DNA of 45,043 nt. Source: Tetragenococcus solitarius NBRC 100494 (GTDB lineage Bacteria; Bacillota; Bacilli; Lactobacillales; Enterococcaceae). Positions 35,586 through 45,043 of the stretch are shown in pieces. The first letter of the stretch is position 1. The number at the start of each line of letters is the position of its first letter. The DNA lies in the NCBI RefSeq assembly GCF_001544195.1, contig NZ_BCPY01000019.1:1-45043 (forward strand), read 5' to 3'. Under the pieces are notes generated by a model. It searched no databases and was not told the DNA's origin. It saw only the letters and a program-made list of their open reading frames with translations. Made by a program: the position numbers and the translations under genes.

Positions 35586-36302
35586 ATGAATAAATTCAAA
35601 GAGATTTTTCTAGATCTAGAGCAAAAAATACTATCAGAAGAATATCCCCCACATTCTCTGCTTCCAAGTGAAAATCAATTGATTAAACTATATGATGTAT
35701 CCAGAGAAACTGTTCGAAAAGCACTAAACTTACTACGAGATGCAGGTTATATTCAAAAAAAACAAGGAAAAGGTTCAATCGTTTTAGATATTAATCGTTT
35801 GGATTTTCCAATATCTGGCTTAACAAGTTTTAAAGAATTGCAAACAACTCAACATATTGAAAGCCAAACAACAGTGGTAGAACTGCGAAAGATCGCTGTT
35901 TCGGTTAAATTGCACGAAATTACTGGCTGGCCAGTAGCTAAAGAAGCGTGGAAATTAGTACGACAACGTAGGATAAATGGTGAGGTGGTTATTTTAGACA
36001 AAGATTATCTCCTTGCTGATATTGTCACGTATTTACCTAAAGATAAAGCGCAAGATTCGATTTATGATTTTTTTGAAAACGAATTGGGCTTAAAAATCGC
36101 TTATGCACAAAAAGAAATAGCTGCTGACCCAGTGAATAAAGAACTGCAAGATTTGATGGATCTACACTTAGAAGACCGACATGTTGTCACTGTCAGAAGC
36201 TTAGTTTATCTCGAAGATACTCGTTGTTTTGAATATACTGAATCTATTCATCGTTTAGATAAATTTCGTTTTGTTGATTTTGCTAGAAGAAGAAGGGTAT
36301 AA
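35586..36302 (+). CDS. treR: GntR-family trehalose operon repressor TreR
   Basis: 238-aa regulator. The GntR winged helix is at residues 1-70 (ILSEEYPPHSLLPSENQLIKLYDVSRETVRKALNLLRDAGYIQKKQGKGSIV), followed by a UTRA-type ligand domain of about 150 residues. TreR of Bacillus is induced by trehalose-6-phosphate; here it should act on the two CATGTATAKACAA sites between treP and trePP. The start was set at 35586 because AAAGGAGG is about 10 nt upstream; a frame 31 codons longer runs back into pgmB. Confidence 0.92.
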   Translation: MNKFKEIFLDLEQKILSEEYPPHSLLPSENQLIKLYDVSRETVRKALNLLRDAGYIQKKQGKGSIVLDINRLDFPISGLTSFKELQTTQHIESQTTVVELRKIAVSVKLHEITGWPVAKEAWKLVRQRRINGEVVILDKDYLLADIVTYLPKDKAQDSIYDFFENELGLKIAYAQKEIAADPVNKELQDLMDLHLEDRHVVTVRSLVYLEDTRCFEYTESIHRLDKFRFVDFARRRRV

Positions 36303-36350
36303 AAAAAACAAAGAAACAATTCTTTTTAAAAGAATGTTTCTTTGTTTTTT
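36303..36350. terminator. bidirectional terminator between treR and rny
   Basis: Long stem AAAACAAAGAAACA...TTCTT / AAGAATGTTTCTTTGTTTT with one bulged A and A/T runs at both ends, between convergent genes. Confidence 0.85.
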
Positions 36351-36354
36351 ACTT

Positions 36355-37911
36355 TTATTTCGCATATTCAGTTGCTCGTGTTTCTCTTATAACAGTAACT
36401 TTGATATTTCCTGGATAATTGAGTTCTTCTTCAATTCTCTTACGTATATCACGTACTAAACGGATCGCATCCATATCAGAAATTTCTTCTGGTTTAACCA
36501 TGACACGCACTTCGCGACCAGCTTGTACTGCAAAACTGTAAGAAACACCTTCAAAACTATTGGAAATATTTTCCAGATTTTCCAAACGACGTATATAGTT
36601 TTCTAACGACTCACTTCGTGCACCAGGTCTAGCCGCAGATAGCGCATCTGCTGCTGCTACTAAAACAGAAATCACAGAAGTCGCTTCTGTGTCGCCATGG
36701 TGCGAAGCAATGGCATTAACCACAACAGGATCTTCATTATACTTAGCAGCTAATTCAGCTCCTATTTGTACATGTGAACCCTCAACTTCATGGTCTAATG
36801 CTTTTCCTATATCGTGCAAAAGACCCGCACGTTTGGCTAGTGGAATGTCTTCGCCTAATTCAGCAGCTAAAACTCCAGTTAATTTTGCAACTTCGATGGA
36901 ATGATTCAACACGTTTTGCCCGTAACTTGTTCTAAAATGCATTCTACCTAGAATCTTGATCAAGTCTGGATGTAAACTATGTACCCCAAGGTCAAAAGCC
37001 GCTTGTTCACCATATTCACGAATACGTCCATCCATTTCTTTACGTGCCTTTTCGACCATTTCTTCAATACGAGCAGGATGAATACGTCCATCTTGGATCA
37101 ATTTCTCTAATGCCATACGCGCCGTTTCACGTCGAATCGGATCAAAGCCTGACAACACCACTGCTTCTGGCGTATCATCAATAATCAAATCAATGCCTGT
37201 CAACGTTTCAAGTGTGCGAATATTACGGCCTTCCCGCCCAATAATTCGACCTTTCATTTCGTCATTTGGCAAAGTAACCACAGAAACAGTTGTTTCAGAA
37301 ACTTGATCTGCTGCGCAGCTTTGGATAGCCAAAGATAAAATATCTTTTGCTTTGCGATCCGCTTCATCCTTAGCACGTTGTTCTGATTCTTTAACCATTA
37401 CAGTTAATTCATGATCCAATTCTTCTTTTGTTGACTTCATGATCATTTCTTTTGCGTCTTCTTTTGACAACGCAGCAACTCTTTCTAATTCATTTTGTTG
37501 CTTTTGAATAAGTGCTTCGATCTCTTTTTCTCGCTCGTCAATTAATTGTTGTTTATCACTGACATTGTTTTCTTTATCTGTCAATGATTGTTCACGTTTC
37601 TCCAAAGAATCATCTTTTCGATCAAGTAATTGTTCTCTTTGCAGTAAGCGATTTTCTTGCGATTTTAGTTCACGTTTGTTTTCTTTCAACTCACTTTCAA
37701 TTTCTGACCGGTATTGCTGATTTTCTTCCTTAGCTTCTAACAACGCTTCTTTTTTCAGAGTCTCTGCTTCTTTTTTTGCGCTAGACAAAATGCTGTCAGC
37801 GCTTCGATTAGCAACATCTATCTCTTTTTGATGACGAGATTTTGTATAAAAAACTCCGCATAAAAGCCCGACAATTAAACCGATGATAGCGAGGAGAATA
37901 TTAAGTCCCAT
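36355..37911 (-). CDS. rny: ribonuclease Y
   Basis: 518-aa membrane-anchored endoribonuclease that starts bulk mRNA decay. One N-terminal transmembrane helix (about 3-22), a long Glu/Lys/Arg coiled coil (about 28-185), a KH domain ([28 protein letters not shown]) and an HD domain with [12 protein letters not shown]. All expected parts are intact and length is normal. RBS GGAGGTGA precedes the ATG. It follows recA on the same strand, separated by the recA terminator, so it has its own promoter. Confidence 0.96.
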   Translation of the reverse strand: MGLNILLAIIGLIVGLLCGVFYTKSRHQKEIDVANRSADSILSSAKKEAETLKKEALLEAKEENQQYRSEIESELKENKRELKSQENRLLQREQLLDRKDDSLEKREQSLTDKENNVSDKQQLIDEREKEIEALIQKQQNELERVAALSKEDAKEMIMKSTKEELDHELTVMVKESEQRAKDEADRKAKDILSLAIQSCAADQVSETTVSVVTLPNDEMKGRIIGREGRNIRTLETLTGIDLIIDDTPEAVVLSGFDPIRRETARMALEKLIQDGRIHPARIEEMVEKARKEMDGRIREYGEQAAFDLGVHSLHPDLIKILGRMHFRTSYGQNVLNHSIEVAKLTGVLAAELGEDIPLAKRAGLLHDIGKALDHEVEGSHVQIGAELAAKYNEDPVVVNAIASHHGDTEATSVISVLVAAADALSAARPGARSESLENYIRRLENLENISNSFEGVSYSFAVQAGREVRVMVKPEEISDMDAIRLVRDIRKRIEEELNYPGNIKVTVIRETRATEYAK

Positions 37912-37950
37912 TGGTAATTCACCTCCATACTATCTTTTTATTTTCATATT

Positions 37951-37980
37951 TTGTAGTTTCTTGATAAACGTACTGACAAA
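37951..37980 (-). promoter_or_regulatory. possible rny promoter
   Basis: Minus strand -35 TTGTCA (37975-37980), 18 nt, -10 TACAAA (37951-37956), about 40 nt before the ATG. Confidence 0.45.
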
Positions 37981-38113
37981 TAAAATTACCAATATGCCTA
38001 CTTGCATATGTGTGCAATACACACAGTTTAATTTTAATGTTTGTAAGAAGGAGTGTCAACTTAAAAAATAAGAGATGTTTACTAATTAGGCAACTGATGG
38101 TTTTTTATAAAAA

Positions 38114-38159
38114 TAAAAAAACGCCCTTTATGGTAAATAGCAATGACCATAAAAAGCGT
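38114..38159 (-). terminator. terminator of recA
   Basis: Stem ACGC...TTATGGT / ACCATAA...GCGT followed on the minus strand by a T7 run, 25 nt after the recA stop. Confidence 0.8.
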
Positions 38160-38184
38160 AGTATTGTTCCTTTTCCTATGAATT

Positions 38185-39225
38185 TTATTCTAAAGGAAGT
38201 TCTTCTTGTCCTTCCTCTGTTTCTGAACCATCTTCTACTCCTATACCAAAAGCAGTCCGTACAAGTGTTGATATTTCAGCGACCATTTCTGGACGTTCCT
38301 TCATATATTTTTTAGCATTCTCACGTCCTTGGCCAATTCGTTCTTCCTTATAAGAATACCAAGCACCGCTTTTATTAATAATGTCTTTTTCCACGGCCAT
38401 ATCTAATAATTCCCCAACTTGTGAAATACCTTCTCCATACATAATATCTACTTCTGCTATCTTAAATGGTGGAGCTACTTTATTTTTTACCACCTTAAGC
38501 TTCGTACGGTTACCAATGATATCGGTTCCGGATTTCAATTGTTCAGCACGCCGAACTTCTAAGCGAACTGTAGAATAAAATTTCAAAGCGCGTCCCCCAG
38601 GAGTTGTCTCAGGGCTTCCAAACATAACTCCTACTTTTTCTCTGATTTGATTAATAAACAAAGCAATCGTTTTGGTTTTATTAATCGAACCAGATAATTT
38701 ACGTAGCGCTTGTGACATCAAACGCGCTTGTAAGCCAACATGGGCATCTCCCATTTCACCGTCAATTTCAGCTCTTGGCACTAGCGCTGCTACTGAATCA
38801 ACTACTACAATATCTACGGCACCACTTGAAACTAATGCATCAGCAATTTCCAGACCTTGTTCCCCAGTATCAGGTTGTGATAACAACAATTCATCGATGT
38901 TAACACCCAAATGTTCTGCATATTGCGGGTCTAGTGCGTTTTCTGCATCAATAAAAGCAGCAGTTCCGCCTTGTTTTTGTACCTCAGCTACAGCATGAAG
39001 AGCAACAGTTGTTTTACCCGAACTTTCTGGCCCATATACTTCTACAATACGGCCGCGCGGGTAACCACCAACCCCCAATGCAACGTCTAGTGCAAGAGAA
39101 CCACTAGGGATAGTTGAAATTCGTTGATCCGCCTTTTCTCCTAATTTCATTATAGCGCCTTTACCGAAATTCTTTTCAATTTTTTTTAATGCAGTATCCA
39201 ATGCTGCTTTACGGTCATCTGCCAA
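38185..39225 (-). CDS. recA: recombinase RecA
   Basis: 346-aa strand-exchange ATPase and SOS co-protease. Walker A GPESSGKT (residues 65-72), catalytic Glu E95 in [10 protein letters not shown], Walker [11 protein letters not shown], loop L2 region [17 protein letters not shown], and the C-terminal acidic tail [16 protein letters not shown]. The residue after E95 is Asn where many RecA proteins have His. Start is TTG (39223-39225) with AAGGAGGT about 10 nt upstream. It lies after cinA, with a separate SOS-regulated promoter. Confidence 0.97.
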   Translation of the reverse strand: MADDRKAALDTALKKIEKNFGKGAIMKLGEKADQRISTIPSGSLALDVALGVGGYPRGRIVEVYGPESSGKTTVALHAVAEVQKQGGTAAFIDAENALDPQYAEHLGVNIDELLLSQPDTGEQGLEIADALVSSGAVDIVVVDSVAALVPRAEIDGEMGDAHVGLQARLMSQALRKLSGSINKTKTIALFINQIREKVGVMFGSPETTPGGRALKFYSTVRLEVRRAEQLKSGTDIIGNRTKLKVVKNKVAPPFKIAEVDIMYGEGISQVGELLDMAVEKDIINKSGAWYSYKEERIGQGRENAKKYMKERPEMVAEISTLVRTAFGIGVEDGSETEEGQEELPLE

Positions 39226-39285
39226 TTAAGATAAACCTCCTTATATTGTTAAAAACTAGTCATTTACTCATTTAATTGTATCCCT

Positions 39286-39336
39286 ATCATAGCTTTTTTT
39301 TATAAAAAAAGCAAGCAAAAAGCGAACAAATATTCG
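39286..39336 (-). promoter_or_regulatory. recA promoter with LexA/SOS box
   Basis: Minus strand -35 TTGCTT (39309-39314), 17 nt, -10 TATGAT (39286-39291). The spacer is almost entirely an A/T palindrome (T-run then A-run). Just upstream lies CGAACAAATATTCG (39323-39336), 13 of 14 to the Bacillus-type LexA box CGAACRNRYGTTCG, ending 3 nt before the cinA stop. Confidence 0.8.
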
Positions 39337-39339
39337 CAT

Positions 39340-40581
39340 TTATTTTGTTAATTTTTTTCGTAGTAAATTTAATCCTGCCATCACTGCGCTATTACGAACG
39401 TAGTCGCGGTCATGAGCAAAATGGTATAAATAGCTTTGTACGCCCTCCTTAGAGGCTAATCCGATCCACACAGTCCCTGCGCTTTGTCCCTCTAACGAAT
39501 CGGGACCTGCTACACCGGTAAAAGAAAGGGCAAAATCACTGTGCGCTAATTTTTTCGTTTGAAGCGCCATTTCTTCTGCACATTCTTTGCTGACGGTTCC
39601 ATATTTTTTTAACATTTCGGAATCAAGTTCAAGAAATTGTTCTTTCGTTTTTTTCGAATACGTCACAAAGCCACCAGGATAAACTTCGGAAACGCCAGAG
39701 ATACTTCCTAATGTAGCTTGAAAGCTACCAGCGGTCAAACTTTCAGCCGCACTTACTGTTTGTTGATTTTTTTTCAATAAGTCAACTACGACCTGTGCTA
39801 AAGAGTTATTTTCTCCGTAACCATAAAAATAATCTCCAACTCTTGTCAAAATTTCCTTTTCCAATTGATCTAACTTTTGTTCGCCTTGACTTTTGTCTAT
39901 TGTACTAACTGTCAAACGTAGTGTAACTTCATTCGGTTTAGCATAAGAGGCAAGCGTTGGATTTGTCTGTCCGTTAATCAAATCTGTAAGCTTAGTAACT
40001 AGCTCTGATTCTCCAATACCATAAAAACGTAATACACGTGAAATTAAATATTCATCTTGATGGAAGTGACGTTGTAATAACGGAATTGCTTCATTAAAAA
40101 ACATTGGTTTTAATTCATTGGGTGGGCCTGGCAATAGCAAATAAGAAATACCTGCTGGTGACTGATAAAAAATACCAATAGCTAACCCTGTACTATTTTG
40201 TAGAGATTCTCCATCCTTAAAAACGAGTGCTTGCAAACGATTATTTTCCGTCATCGGACGATCTCGTTTTTTAAAAAATGCTAATAAATTTTGATAGCCT
40301 CTTTTATCAGTCACTAATTCCTGTCCCAGATGCTTAGCTGTAACCTGTTTTGTAAGATCGTCTTCTGTAGGTCCCAAACCGCCGCATAACACTACCAAGT
40401 CACTTCTTTGATCGGCTAACTGCAATGCTTCTTCTAAGCGTTGTGGGTTATCGCCTACAACGCTTTGATAATAAACCTCAATCCCTAGGCCAGCTAACTC
40501 TTCTGCTAAAAAGGTTGTATTTGTATTGTTAATTTGTCCTAGTAAGATTTCTGTTCCTACTGCTATAATTTCTGCTCTCAT
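39340..40581 (-). CDS. cinA: CinA-family protein (competence/damage-inducible, NMN amidohydrolase type)
   Basis: 413-aa protein with an N-terminal molybdopterin-binding-like domain (residues 1-170: [30 protein letters not shown]) and a C-terminal CinA amidohydrolase domain (about 250-413: [37 protein letters not shown]). The C-terminal domain deamidates nicotinamide mononucleotide in characterised homologues; in streptococci CinA also brings RecA to the membrane during competence. The ATG 40579-40581 was chosen as AGGAGTGAGG is just upstream. Upstream of recA, the standard order. Confidence 0.93.
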   Translation of the reverse strand: MRAEIIAVGTEILLGQINNTNTTFLAEELAGLGIEVYYQSVVGDNPQRLEEALQLADQRSDLVVLCGGLGPTEDDLTKQVTAKHLGQELVTDKRGYQNLLAFFKKRDRPMTENNRLQALVFKDGESLQNSTGLAIGIFYQSPAGISYLLLPGPPNELKPMFFNEAIPLLQRHFHQDEYLISRVLRFYGIGESELVTKLTDLINGQTNPTLASYAKPNEVTLRLTVSTIDKSQGEQKLDQLEKEILTRVGDYFYGYGENNSLAQVVVDLLKKNQQTVSAAESLTAGSFQATLGSISGVSEVYPGGFVTYSKKTKEQFLELDSEMLKKYGTVSKECAEEMALQTKKLAHSDFALSFTGVAGPDSLEGQSAGTVWIGLASKEGVQSYLYHFAHDRDYVRNSAVMAGLNLLRKKLTK

Positions 40582-40669
40582 TTTCCTCACTCCTATCATT
40601 AACTACGCAAAAAAGTTCCATTTCTATTTTAAAATAAACAAATTTTTTTCTCGAGCCGTAAGTTTAAAG

Positions 40670-40719
40670 AAAAATCGGATGGGCAAACATTACAACAAAG
40701 TTTGCCCATCCGATTTTTT
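40670..40719 (-). terminator. terminator of pgsA
   Basis: Strong 13-bp GC-rich stem CGGATGGGCAAAC/GTTTGCCCATCCG with an 11-nt loop and A5/T5 flanks, 15 nt after pgsA. It separates pgsA from cinA. Confidence 0.9.
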
Positions 40720-40734
40720 ATTGCCATCTAAATT

Positions 40735-41316
40735 CTACATCGAACCTTTAAACACATCTGCGTTTTTGACAAAGTAGTCTATTCCTGAGTAAAGAGTGAA
40801 AAATAGGCAAATATATAATAGAATTTGTCCTAATGGTAAGGAGACTAAATTAAATGGGATATTATTAATATATAAAAAGATAATAGCAAACATTTGAGTA
40901 GCTGTCTTTATCTTTCCAGGCCAAGCTGCTGCCATCACACTGCCATTTTGCTCGACAATTAATAAACGTAAACCTGTTATTGCTAATTCTCGACACACAA
41001 TAATAACTACCACCCAACCAGGTGCTTTGCCTAGTTCAACTAGTAAAATAAAAGCAGTCATAACTAGCATTTTATCAGCCAATGGATCGGCAAATTTCCC
41101 AAAATTTGTCACCAATCCGCGATTTCGTGCGATTTTCCCATCGAGCCAATCGGTAAAACTTGCTACAGCAAAGATTACCGCTCCCACTAAGTTTGTTACA
41201 GAAAGCTGCGTATTACCTACCGATAATACTCCCCAATCTATTGGTGCAATAACCACCACGATAAAAAGAGGAATCATTAACATTCTGACAACAGTAAGTT
41301 TATTTGGTAAATTCAC
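40735..41316 (-). CDS. pgsA: CDP-diacylglycerol-glycerol-3-phosphate 3-phosphatidyltransferase
   Basis: 193-aa integral membrane enzyme of phosphatidylglycerol synthesis. The CDP-alcohol phosphotransferase motif DxxDGxxARxxxxxxxxGxxxDxxxD is complete in DWLDGKIARNRG...FGKFADPLAD (about residues 57-80), and about six hydrophobic helices are present. Start is GTG (41314-41316) with GGGGGA 7 nt upstream. Gap of about 70 nt to rodZ. Confidence 0.96.
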   Translation of the reverse strand: MNLPNKLTVVRMLMIPLFIVVVIAPIDWGVLSVGNTQLSVTNLVGAVIFAVASFTDWLDGKIARNRGLVTNFGKFADPLADKMLVMTAFILLVELGKAPGWVVVIIVCRELAITGLRLLIVEQNGSVMAAAWPGKIKTATQMFAIIFLYINNIPFNLVSLPLGQILLYICLFFTLYSGIDYFVKNADVFKGSM

Positions 41317-41384
41317 TTTATATTCCCCCGTATCATTGATTCTATCAATAATACATTCCTTTCTTTTTTATTTAGCCTTTATAG

Positions 41385-42251
41385 TTAATCCCGATAAGTT
41401 ACATCAAAATTTAGGTTTTTTTGTAACAATTCATAATTAGGGTCATCAAAATTAACTTTTTTATCATTTACTTTCACATCAACGTTTGCACTAGCACCTA
41501 AAGTGACTACAAAATTTTCTGTTCCTTCTGGAATGATTGTATTTTCAGTTTGACCAGGTTGTAGCGTTTCTTGTAAAGTATAGTCACCATTTACAGAAAC
41601 ACCTACCCAAGCACGATCATTTTTTCCAGTTATTTCCAGTTCTAATGGTTCTTTAGCATTTGTTACTTTGATTGTTGCTTGGGATTGTGTAGAATCTTCC
41701 ATAGCTATTTTCATTGGATCTTCTTCTGAAGAACTTGTTTCTGTACTTTTTTGTTCAGTGGATGACTCTTGTTCTGTTGTAACTGAACCATCTACTTCTA
41801 GCGAAGAAGCCGTCTGTCCAATTACTGGATCAGAGTGACGATCTTGCCACGCTACATAGGCAATCACGCCTACGATCATAAATGCAATAATTCCTAATAA
41901 AACTACGGGTAAATAATCTTTGGTTTTTTTTACACGAGATTTTTCTTCGTGTAATGCCTTTCTAGAACCTTGTACAGTTTCAGGTTGCGATCGTCTTCCC
42001 TCTGGCTCGAAACTGGCTTTTCCGTCATATACATCAACTAAAAAGTCGCCTTTTTCGCCCACCACTTGTGCATATTGTCGAATAAACGTACGGATATAGT
42101 AAGCTCCCGGTAATGCTTCAAAATCGCCTTTTTCGATCGCTTCGAGGTAACGTTTTTGGATTTTTGTTTTTTGCTGCAGCTCATCAATACTGATATTTTT
42201 TTTCAACCGGGCCTGCCGCAATCTTTCGCCAATTATGATTTCATTGCCCAC
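41385..42251 (-). CDS. rodZ: RodZ-like helix-turn-helix membrane protein (YmfM)
   Basis: 288-aa bitopic protein. An N-terminal HTH_25 domain (residues 5-72, GERLRQARLKKNISIDELQQKTKIQKRYLEAIEKGD) is followed by a basic cytoplasmic stretch, one transmembrane helix (about 113-133), a Ser/Thr/Glu-rich linker (about 145-180) and a DUF4115-type beta domain outside. RodZ couples MreB-type elongation machinery to the membrane in rods; in ovoid cocci the role is less clear. Start is GTG (42249-42251), RBS GGAG somewhat distant. Confidence 0.9.
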   Translation of the reverse strand: MGNEIIIGERLRQARLKKNISIDELQQKTKIQKRYLEAIEKGDFEALPGAYYIRTFIRQYAQVVGEKGDFLVDVYDGKASFEPEGRRSQPETVQGSRKALHEEKSRVKKTKDYLPVVLLGIIAFMIVGVIAYVAWQDRHSDPVIGQTASSLEVDGSVTTEQESSTEQKSTETSSSEEDPMKIAMEDSTQSQATIKVTNAKEPLELEITGKNDRAWVGVSVNGDYTLQETLQPGQTENTIIPEGTENFVVTLGASANVDVKVNDKKVNFDDPNYELLQKNLNFDVTYRD

Positions 42252-42347
42252 GCCTACATCTACTCCAGTCTTTTTTTATCAATCTAGATTTAGAATACCA
42301 CAAAAAAGCCCGGCAAAGTAAATATTTTCTCTACCTTCAAATAAATT

Positions 42348-43646
42348 TTAAACTTCTTTTTTTGGTTTTAAACAAAATTTTGCAATGGCTTCTTTTTGTA
42401 ATAATTTCTGGCCTGCATCAAGGCAATCTTGTAAACGAATCGAACGAATAATTTCTGGTAAATCAAATAATGTATACTTTCCAAAAAGTTCTTGGGTAAA
42501 CTGGTTGGCAATATATTCTAATGAATTAAGGGATTGGAAATACTTCCCTAACATTCTCTTTTTTAACCTTTCCAAATTTTCTTTGTTGACTTCTTTTTCA
42601 TTAGCATAGTTTAAAAGGATATGCTCAACTTCTTGTAAAAATTCTTCTGGTCGTCCAGTATCACTCGAAAAATCAGCAAAATAAAAACTACGATCAAGTG
42701 AGAAATCAAATCCAAAACTATCATCAATAATGCCTTCTTGATACAAACGTAAGTAATTTTCACTGGTATTACCTAAAAGTAATTGTAGTAATAAACTTAC
42801 TGCAGTACGAAAACGTAGCTGTTCTTTATTTCCTTCGGGGAGGTTTTCTTGCAGCCCTTTTATGCCAAGCGTTGCTTTAGGACGACTAACTGGCATTGTT
42901 TCACTCGAATAATGGATCATATCTGCTACTGTCTCTTGAGGAAAATAGCGATTGATCTTACGTGTTGCCGCAAAAGTTTTAGAAGCTTGATTTTCTTTGA
43001 CCCAACGCATTGTTTCTTGAGGTTTTACATTTCCTACAATAAATAAAATCATATTACTTGGATGATAAAATGTTTGATAACACTCATAAAGATCATCAGC
43101 AGTAATTTTTTCTATACTATCAACAGTGCCGGCAATATCAATATGAAGCGGATGCTTAGGATACAGATTCTGCAAAAGGCCAAAAAACAATCGCCAATCC
43201 GGATCATCTTGATACATCTGAATTTCTTGAGCAATGATTCCTTTTTCTTTTTCAACGGTTTCTGGGGTAAAATAAGGAGATTGGACAAAATCCAGTAAGG
43301 TTAGTACATTTTCTTTTATATGATCTGTAGCAGAAAACAAATAACTTGTTTTAGTAAAGCTAGTAAACGCATTAGCTGAGGCACCTAATCGACCAAATTC
43401 TTGAAAAATGTCGCCTTCTTTTTTTTCAAACATTTTATGTTCTAAAAAATGAGCAATACCATCTGGAACTTTTTTTCTTCCTTCTCCTGAATGGGCAAAT
43501 TCATTATCGATGGAACCATAGTTTGTACTAAAAAGCCCATAAGTTTTATGAAAATCTCTTTTTGGCAAAATAAACACAGTCAATCCATTAGCAAGAACCT
43601 CTGTATATAATACTTCATTAAGATCAGGATAAACTTTCCTATTCAT
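42348..43646 (-). CDS. ymfH: M16 zinc protease YmfH
   Basis: 432-aa pitrilysin-type peptidase. The inverted zinc motif HFLEH is intact at residues 66-70, with a downstream acidic ligand region KGIIAQEIQMYQDDP. A C-terminal inactive M16 domain follows. It overlaps ymfF by 8 nt, so the pair is probably a heterodimer as in other M16B systems: one active and one scaffold subunit. Processed substrate unknown; in Bacillus and streptococci the neighbourhood links to cell-wall and peptide functions. Confidence 0.92.
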   Translation of the reverse strand: MNRKVYPDLNEVLYTEVLANGLTVFILPKRDFHKTYGLFSTNYGSIDNEFAHSGEGRKKVPDGIAHFLEHKMFEKKEGDIFQEFGRLGASANAFTSFTKTSYLFSATDHIKENVLTLLDFVQSPYFTPETVEKEKGIIAQEIQMYQDDPDWRLFFGLLQNLYPKHPLHIDIAGTVDSIEKITADDLYECYQTFYHPSNMILFIVGNVKPQETMRWVKENQASKTFAATRKINRYFPQETVADMIHYSSETMPVSRPKATLGIKGLQENLPEGNKEQLRFRTAVSLLLQLLLGNTSENYLRLYQEGIIDDSFGFDFSLDRSFYFADFSSDTGRPEEFLQEVEHILLNYANEKEVNKENLERLKKRMLGKYFQSLNSLEYIANQFTQELFGKYTLFDLPEIIRSIRLQDCLDAGQKLLQKEAIAKFCLKPKKEV

Positions 43647-44904
43647 GAGCCTTCTCCTTATCTATTGTAAAAATTGCTTGTAATTGAAGATCGTTGGCAA
43701 CTTTTTTAACGTCTTCTCTAGTTACTGACATAATCTTCTTTTCAAATTCTTTTTCATCTTGTACCAAATTAGAAAACCATTGCTTTAAATAAGCCGTTTC
43801 AATAAGTCCGCGAGAACTATCTAATGAAAGTAGAAACTGATTTTTTAGCATAACCTTGGTTTGCTGAAATTCATTTTCAGTAAAGTCGCCTTTTTCCAAA
43901 CTCTCTAGTTGCTTTTCAACCAATGAAATAACCTGTGTACGATCCTTACTATCAATCCCTGTTTGTACTGTAACTAGTCCACGAAAAGAATCAAACGCAC
44001 TAGAAGCATAATAAGCTAAGCTAGCTTTTTCACGTACATTTATAAATAATTTTGAATGAGGAAAACCACCAAATAGCCCATTAAACACCAATAAAGAAAA
44101 GCGCTGCGGATCATCATAGTAAATAGAAGTCTGATAAGCTAAATTCAACTTCGTCTGGATCACAGGCTCATATAATGTTTTTGTTTGTACTTCTGGCTTT
44201 AGTTTTTGTCGATAAAAAAGCTCCGAGTCAAAGGAGGAGCGAGGCCCAAAAGGCAAGCTAGCAATTACCCTTTTAGTCTCCTTTTTATCAATATTACCCA
44301 CTACAAAAATATCAATTTGATCTTGTGATATCATCTCTTCATACGTCTGTACTAAGTCATAAGCATTCAAAGCCTTTACATCTTCTTTTGAGCCAAAACT
44401 AGGTGTTTTTTGGTCAACATCTTCAAAGTATAGCTCTTGTAAGCATAAAGCAGCCAAGGTCTGTTTATCTTCTTTTAGACTATCTAGATAGTCTATCATA
44501 TTTTCTTTTTCTCGTTGAAAAGTATCTTGATCAAAGGCTCCCTCTTTGATATTTGGATGAAACAAAACCTCTTTAATAAATTGAACACCTTCTTCAAAAA
44601 TGTTGGGCTCGTTTATATATTTCCCATTTACCAGATTTAGCATTAAATTTACCTGGTGAATATTTCCTTTTTTTGCCACATTTAAACCAAAGCTGGCACC
44701 ATAAAGATCAGCAAGCTTCTCACTGATCTTTGTTTGAGTCGGATAATTCAAACTGTTGGTTTCCAATAAATTTGCCAGCAAGGCTCGTTTGGCAGCATCT
44801 TTTTTACAATGTTTCGTCGAAAAACGAAAAAATAAACGTGTGGTTTTAAATTTCTCTGTGGGAATAAATGTTAAATTTACGCCTGACTGCAGTGAAGTAG
44901 TCAT
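43639..44904 (-). CDS. ymfF: M16-family protein YmfF, lacking the zinc motif
   Basis: 421-aa partner of YmfH. At the position of HxxEH it has ALLANLLETNS, so it has no metal site and should be the non-catalytic subunit. The M16 C-terminal half is evident (YYASSAFDSFRGLVTVQTGIDSK). A strong RBS (AAGGAGGG) stands before the ATG. It is the first gene of the ymfF-ymfH-rodZ-pgsA unit. Confidence 0.9.
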   Translation of the reverse strand: MTTSLQSGVNLTFIPTEKFKTTRLFFRFSTKHCKKDAAKRALLANLLETNSLNYPTQTKISEKLADLYGASFGLNVAKKGNIHQVNLMLNLVNGKYINEPNIFEEGVQFIKEVLFHPNIKEGAFDQDTFQREKENMIDYLDSLKEDKQTLAALCLQELYFEDVDQKTPSFGSKEDVKALNAYDLVQTYEEMISQDQIDIFVVGNIDKKETKRVIASLPFGPRSSFDSELFYRQKLKPEVQTKTLYEPVIQTKLNLAYQTSIYYDDPQRFSLLVFNGLFGGFPHSKLFINVREKASLAYYASSAFDSFRGLVTVQTGIDSKDRTQVISLVEKQLESLEKGDFTENEFQQTKVMLKNQFLLSLDSSRGLIETAYLKQWFSNLVQDEKEFEKKIMSVTREDVKKVANDLQLQAIFTIDKEKAHE

Positions 44905-44957
44905 TTTCCGCCCTCCTTAAATTCGTTTATGAATAATCTACGTTGTGTTTAAAAATT

Positions 44958-44966
44958 ATTATAACA
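44958..44966 (-). promoter_or_regulatory. promoter of ymfF-ymfH-rodZ-pgsA
   Basis: Extended -10 TGTTATAAT on the minus strand (-10 hexamer perfect) about 54 nt before the ymfF ATG. No good -35 is seen. The window ends 77 nt upstream of it. Confidence 0.6.
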
Positions 44967-45043
44967 TATTCAACCTTTAGAAAAGAAAGAAACAATTTAT
45001 TAAAAATCTCACTATTTTTGTACTCTAAAAAAAACCAAAATTT

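Noticed and set aside
38008-38024. TGTGTG/CACACA hairpin upstream of rny
   Set aside because: Short stem, no U tail and no relation to a promoter element; not enough to call.

Overview
The window is a low-GC Gram-positive chromosome segment of ordinary core genes with a few accessory pieces. Protein style and gene order (ctsR-clpC without mcsAB, priA-fmt-rsmB-stp-prkC, purR/glmU/prs, ymfF-ymfH-rodZ-pgsA-cinA-recA-rny) point to Lactobacillales, most likely Enterococcaceae (Enterococcus/Tetragenococcus/Melissococcus type). Tetragenococcus is my best guess but is not proven. I see no rRNA, tRNA, CRISPR array or intact insertion sequence.

Layout. 1-3.9 kb (+): a type-II NADH dehydrogenase with a C-terminal membrane extension, a small membrane protein of the EetB/Gx-transporter family and a polyprenyl diphosphate synthase. 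Together they look like a reduced flavin/demethylmenaquinone extracellular-electron-transfer (EET) locus. 3.9-6.6 kb (-): glutathione reductase, a GNAT acetyltransferase and a HAD phosphatase. 6.7-9.7 kb (-): the ctsR-clpC heat-shock operon with a CtsR operator at its promoter. 9.8-17.6 kb (-): priA-fmt-rsmB-stp-prkC, tightly packed, ending in a terminator after the PASTA kinase. 17.7-19.3 kb (-): gmk-rpoZ and a PC4-like ydbC. 19.6-20.5 kb (+): one conserved-looking protein I cannot name. 20.9-22.7 kb (-): a TPP-riboswitch-controlled thiamine transporter (thiT) and a frameshifted lipoprotein histidine phosphatase with an elaborate leader. 23-27 kb (-): prs, glmU, ndk and purR, with paired PurBoxes upstream of purR. 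27.1-29.7 kb (-): the zinc ABC transporter adcCB with a Zur-like box, and ispE. 29.9-36.3 kb: a trehalose module, with the PTS transporter divergent from trehalose-6-phosphate phosphorylase, beta-phosphoglucomutase and TreR; the divergent region carries two matching TreR-type operators and a cre site. 36.3-44.9 kb (-): ymfF-ymfH-rodZ-pgsA-cinA-recA-rny, with a LexA/SOS box in front of recA.

How it works together. Trehalose enters as trehalose-6-P, is split by phosphorolysis, and the resulting beta-glucose-1-P is converted to glucose-6-P by PgmB. TreR and probably CcpA control this at one 290-bp intergenic region. PurR, Prs, GlmU and Ndk centre on PRPP, UTP and nucleotide supply. Ndh2, EetB and DmkB would feed NADH electrons to demethylmenaquinone.

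Most worth a second look are the RNA and DNA control elements rather than new protein families. They are: a terminator-like hairpin abutting the eetB start; a three-strand TPP switch over the thiT ribosome binding site; a leader-peptide/attenuator arrangement in front of a frameshifted lipoprotein gene; a pair of about 100-nt inverted-repeat elements at operon 3' ends; a parS-like 14-mer inside a terminator dyad; and an operator-like palindrome plus terminator-like leader at ydbC. No clearly undescribed multi-gene system was found.
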